From: Nannochloropsis oceanica
Taxonomy: Eukaryota > Sar > Eustigmatophyceae > Eustigmatales > Monodopsidaceae
DNA length: 64,000 nt
Assembly (NCBI GenBank): GCA_004519485.1
Contig: CP038124.1
Location: 1 to 64,000 of the forward strand
Direction: 5' to 3'
Under the pieces are notes generated by a model that was not told where the DNA came from, did not search any database, and saw nothing but the letters and a program-made list of their open reading frames with translations. A program made the translations under genes and the position numbers. Below, one piece after another: positions 60,150-64,000 of this stretch (its first letter is position 1; each line of letters begins with the position of its first letter).

Positions 60150-60660
60150 AAAACAGTAGTGTCTCCTCTTTCCTCGACGGAAGCTCGGTGAACGGCCCAT
60201 AAGTGACGTCAACAACTCACTTCCTACACCCGCCCCCCAAACCGCATTTTGGGGGGAAAAACGAACAGAAAACCATAAGAGCTGCAGCCCATCCGCTCCA
60301 TCGTCCTCGATGGCTTGTTTGTTTCGTGTGTTTGTTTGTTTCCTCTCCACCCTCTCCTTGTGTGTGTAATTTCCCTTTGTCTATTGTGTATGCGGTGAGC
60401 ATACATGTCGGACGGACATCCAAGATTTGGCGACCTGTGTGAGAGATACGAGACATGTTTCTCTGGTCGGCAGCGGCGCGTCCGGGTCTTCCCCCTTCTC
60501 CTCTACCATTGTGTTTGTGTGACGGGAACGATCTTTCTTTCCCCTTGTATCACGATGGCCCCCCTCTGGAAAAGGCCCTACGGCCATGTATGTGTGATGA
60601 CGCTGAGAGGTGCTAATCTCGCGTGCAGCGTCTGAGGCCCATGTTGCGATTGCCGCCCGT
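60150..60660 (-). repeat. Dispersed repeat family, copy 3 (inverted)
   Basis: Read on the minus strand it repeats GATACAAGGGGAAAGAAAGA, CACACAAACACAATGG, GGGGGAAGACCCGGACGC and GGATGTCCGTCCGACATG, as in copies 1 and 2. Together with copy 2 it forms a loose inverted pair. Confidence 0.65.
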
Positions 60661-60840
60661 CGCTTACAACCCCCTGTTTGTTCTACAACCCGCTCCCACG
60701 GATCGTGTTATGCCTGCGACGACCGAGCTAGATCATCACTACGCCTTTACATACGGTGGCCCCCCTTTGATTGAGGCTTACATAGTGTGTGCATGACGCT
60801 AAGAGGTGCTAGCTTCGCGTGTGGCGACGGGGATGCATGG
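60590..60840 (+). repeat. Two diverged direct repeats
   Basis: GACGCTGAGAGGTGCTAATC (about 60599) recurs as GACGCTAAGAGGTGCTAGCT (about 60796), each followed by a similar TCGCGTG block. Origin unknown. Confidence 0.55.
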
Positions 60841-60943
60841 CGTTCGAGACCCTTGTCGACTTTTGTCGCGATCAGGACATACATACGCTACACTTGATGC
60901 TGAGGTGACGAGCGCCTTGTCGTTGCCAGCTTGCATTTGACTT

Positions 60944-61080
60944 ATTTTGATGCACATATTTAAATAGAAGTAGATGCCATCATGTCGGTGGCAAGGCTCG
61001 TGATGGTGATTAAAACCCCGAAAAAATAAAAAGAGCAAAAACGTACACAACTTTCTGTATAGTCCGTGTATATTCGGGCC
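60944..61080. mobile_element. Half-copy of the foldback element
   Basis: It matches the right arm of 56281-56707: ATAGAAGTAGATGCCATCAT, GTCGGTGGCAAG, an A-rich AAAATAAAAAGAGCAAAAAC block and CTTTCTGTATAGTCCGTG. The other arm is absent. Confidence 0.65.
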
Positions 61081-61230
61081 TCTTGGCATGCTTACAATCG
61101 TGCGACCTGAAGCATGTCGCATTCTTGCCTCTTGAGCAAGCATTGACATCTCTCGCCCCTTCATTCAGTCCTTCCCTTCTTTCATTCTCACTGACCACAT
61201 GCTATCTTTATTCACCTACACCTGCACAGC

Positions 61231-61330
61231 TCTCGACTATTCCGGGCTTTGATGGCAGGCAATTCAAATTCAGCGAGGACTTGGAAGCCACGTCCCACAA
61301 GAACACAACAACGAAAATTAAGACGAGCAT
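61231..61330 (+). pseudogene. Exon remnant related to exon 3 of the 39885-40965 secreted orphan
   Basis: After an acceptor-like CACCTGCACAG the sequence reads LSTIPGFDGRQFKFSEDLEA and then SHKNTTTKIKTSI, which parallels LSTNPMFTEWNFDSDFSPLS and the following Asn/Lys/Thr-rich part of exon 3 at 40265-40434. No other exons of that gene are recognisable nearby, so this is probably a relic of a lost paralogue. Confidence 0.4.
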
Positions 61331-61551
61331 ATCAATTTCATCCATGTGCTTGGGAATATTGCATAACATGATCACCTGCGATGTTTGGAGTGAACATACT
61401 TCATGTTTCTGCAAGGCTGACACAAGCAGGAGGTAGGATCTCTATATACATACCCACCGGCCGTCACAAAGCAATGGTAAAGCTTGATCCCCGCCATATC
61501 CCTCACCACATCCTTGTCCAGAACCACCTAGTCATCCTTGCTTTTGTATTT

Positions 61552-62430
61552 GCCAAGTTCGTGAAGGAGGCGAATAAAAGGACGGTTATTTGTCATGCAG
61601 ATCTTCGCTCAGACTCGGTGCCGAGACGCCTGGACTAAAAATATTGTTATGGGACAATAATGGAGGGGATGGGCTGCTGTAGGGTGTGCTCTCAACCTCG
61701 GGAGGTTCAAATGTTCAGTACTAAGTATGTCAATTCAAGGTCAATCAATCAAAGAAATAAAAATCAATTTCGAGTCATGTATACCAGGTTATCGCATGAC
61801 CAACCACTTTCATCGTATGAAAATATTGACATGCGCCGTAAGCACCTGTAGTTTTTCCTCCCTCCTCCCTTTATCGGCCTCTCCCAGGCTTCCTGTACTG
61901 CTACGTCCACTGCGGTTGCTGGTGCTGGTGGTAAGGCGGCTGCTCTTGATGGTGTTATACTGTGCTGCTGCTCTTCCTCTTTCTCCCCTCTCCCCATCCC
62001 CTCTCCCTCCTTCTTCTCTTTTCCTTCTTTTTCTTCTTACTGCTGATGCAGCTGTTTGAAGCCTGTCTATCGGGCAACCCACCACACCACTCCATTGGGT
62101 GTCCAATCGGCCAAATTACCTGTACGACACACTCACACATGCCAACATGTCAATCGAAAGAAATGGAGTGATCTTACAATATTAGTACGGCTTCTTTCAC
62201 AAGTAATACCTTCTCTTCTTCAGAAAGATGGATAATGTAGGAAATCGGGGTCAGAAGATTAAACTCCATGACTGGTCTCTTCGGGAGGGTCCAGGGAATA
62301 TAAGCACACAAAACAAGAAGTGCTCAACCAAGGAAAGACACACATTCAGAACACTAGAAAGCAGACGAGAACATTATCGTAGTCTTCATGGCCATGGAAC
62401 ATTGTCATTGGTCGGATCGTGGGTGTGAAA
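61552..62430 (+). repeat. Segmental duplication block A, copy 2
   Basis: Near-identical to 52206-53091 (offset 9346, then 9339). The right edge at GTGTGAAA passes into different sequence here. Confidence 0.93.
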
Positions 62431-62578
62431 TATTTCCTGCTCCACTCTTTATCCACAATTAATGCCGTCATTTTTCAATAATTTTGAACCACTTAAAGTT
62501 TGCAATGGTATATTGATATGATGAATATAGTGCCATGTCCATCTCTCCATATCTAGACAAACTTACTTTCGGCGTCGG

Positions 62579-64000
62579 TCAGGTCATGATGATGGTCTTG
62601 CCTAAGTTCGCCAAGGCATCCAATACGGCTTGTCTCTCCTCTTCTGACAGCCCTGTAAGCTGGTAGTCGTATATGGTCTGACCCGCCTGTGCCATTGTGA
62701 GAATGACTTCACCGCCATTTACAGGATATAACATCTCCGAAATTGGCGCGTTATCCGACTGAGCTTGTGGGCTCGATGAAATGCCTGCCGTGCATGCGAA
62801 CGTATCAGCCTCGGCGTAGTTTACCGAGCCCCAAATATCTGCCATTGCTCCGATGGTAAAGCGAGAGAGCAGGCTCGATTCAAGACTGGCTGCAGTCTGT
62901 TGCGTGAGTCGTGAGGGGTAATCAATTAGGTCGAAAACAAGAGGCAATGAGGAGCACAAGTCGTACCGTTGGTGTCATGAGTTCCGTCTTATAAAAGGCC
63001 TCTGCCCAATGTCCACAATCGGAGCCGGGACGACCGGTGCTTGTCTCGATGGTTAGGTCGGGAAAAAGAGTCGTACAGGTCTCAATCATGGCATATTGAG
63101 CGAGACCATTTGCACAGGTGTAGGTGACGGGCGCGGGGGTGTTCTCGTCGCATTCTTTCGAAAGGCAGCCTTTAGATCTCCAGGTCTGTCATGTTGGGTG
63201 AATGGTATTAAAAGATGATAATGACAATTTAGGGCACTAAAATAAATGGGAGGGAACGGATAGTGGGCTTTCCTTATTTTCTCTTATCGTGCGTCAAATG
63301 ACCTGCAGTAATTCGAACGGAGGCCACCTCCCGACCTAGGTAAATTACACCATAACACACATAAGCACCAGTGTTCAAGAGCGTTATCGCGGCTCCAGTC
63401 TCTGCTTTGCCCTTTTCCCCCGCACTTACAGTGCCGAAGCCTAGGACATGTGCCATTTCATGTAAAATTACATCTTCCGTTATATCACCATCATTGAAAT
63501 AATCAATGCTAAATCGCATCGTCCCTGCTATAGGTTGAGCATTATCTCCTCGAAGGTATGTCGGTCCGGCCGACCCCAGCACCAATGGAGGCAACGTTGT
63601 GAGCGCGTAAAAGATGATAATATCGTCAACAGGCCCGGAATAAGAAAATGATGGAAACCTCCCAGCCGTGAGGTCCACGCTGGCACCTAAGTTGATGTCT
63701 TCTGCTTCAGCAGTGATGATTCTCTGCCAGCGGGCCTGCGCAGACTGAATGGGTCAATGCATAGAAAGGAATAGGATAAGTATGTAGGTCGGTTGGTATC
63801 ATCCAGGTGTCCGTCATTGACATAATATTTAATAAAAGGTCTGACTTACTGACATAAAAGCGTCTAATCCGGTTTGAGCTGGGTTTACATTAATCAACGT
63901 AATATTAAATGTCTGTGTTATATGTGAGGTGGTCATAGACATTTTTCAGTTAAGAGCCATTAGCTTGAATTATCTTGTTAAACTCACTGAGGCGGGTGCA
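62579..64000 (-). CDS. Leishmanolysin-like (M8-type) metalloprotease, N-terminus beyond window
   Basis: Exons in order: 63988-64000 (continues past the edge), 63850-63912, 63430-63744, 62967-63185, 62579-62896; joins are phase 0. The pro/catalytic boundary part reads TFNITLINVNPAQTGLDAFM and then SAQARWQRIITAEAEDINLG. The zinc site is ILHEMAHVLGFGT (HExxH). As in leishmanolysins the third zinc histidine comes after an insert, here GHWAEAF, followed by the Met-turn-like TELMTP. The C-terminal part ESSLLSRFTIGAMADIWGSV and NYAEADTF also follows the family. Metzincin proteases cut extracellular or surface proteins. The cysteines in KGCLSKECDE, YTCANG, ETCTTLF and SDCGHW suggest a secreted enzyme. 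Introns lack (CCCT)n tracts. Confidence 0.88.

Overview
The window is nuclear DNA of a eukaryote with many short introns. The long G/C-rich genes, the (CCCT)n tracts at the 3' ends of most introns, two secreted GH9 cellulases and several small secreted orphan proteins suggest a stramenopile microalga of the Nannochloropsis/Microchloropsis type. That placement is inference from style and gene content; no marker gene proves it. The sequence is a scaffold with two 100-N gaps (27001-27100 and 49636-49735).

Layout: 117-2066 is a Gln/Lys/Glu-rich low-complexity reading frame. A 20-exon DIS3L2-type exoribonuclease follows (2269-10235, +), facing an F-box-like/leucine-rich protein (10696-12570, -). 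Next come an unrecognised multi-exon gene (13354-16061, -), a decayed unidentified coding-like stretch (17716-19794), an ankyrin-repeat protein (20476-23746, +) and the C-terminal part of a DEAH/RHA-type RNA helicase (24444-26976, -) cut by the first gap. Two GH9 endoglucanases are head to head (28429-30405, -; 31705-34325, +). Then come a TMEM18-family protein (35268-36547, -) divergent from the R-SNARE SEC22 (37136-39022, +), a small secreted orphan (39885-40965, -), an 11-exon 2-oxoglutarate/Fe(II) dioxygenase (42514-45534, -) divergent from a long coiled-coil protein (45789-49405, +), and a membrane-anchored alpha/beta-hydrolase (49947-52011, -) cut by the second gap.

From 52.2 kb the window changes character. 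It becomes AT-richer, lacks (CCCT)n tracts in most introns, and is a mosaic of duplicated blocks: three copies of one block, two near-identical copies of a small membrane-protein gene, a whole and a fragmentary copy of a secreted-protein exon, a foldback element, and a dispersed repeat family shared with 41.3 kb. A leishmanolysin-like metalloprotease runs off the right edge (62579-64000, -).

Functional themes are RNA decay and remodelling (DIS3L2, RNA helicase), ER/nuclear-envelope membrane and secretory traffic (SEC22, TMEM18), and secreted wall- or protein-degrading enzymes (two GH9, one M8-like protease). Exon models were built by hand: each junction listed uses GT-AG, keeps frame, and for recognised families restores a continuous family-like protein. 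The most unusual features are introns with purine tracts at the 5' end and complementary pyrimidine tracts at the 3' end, intron-like sequence that has become coding, and the 52-62 kb duplication mosaic.
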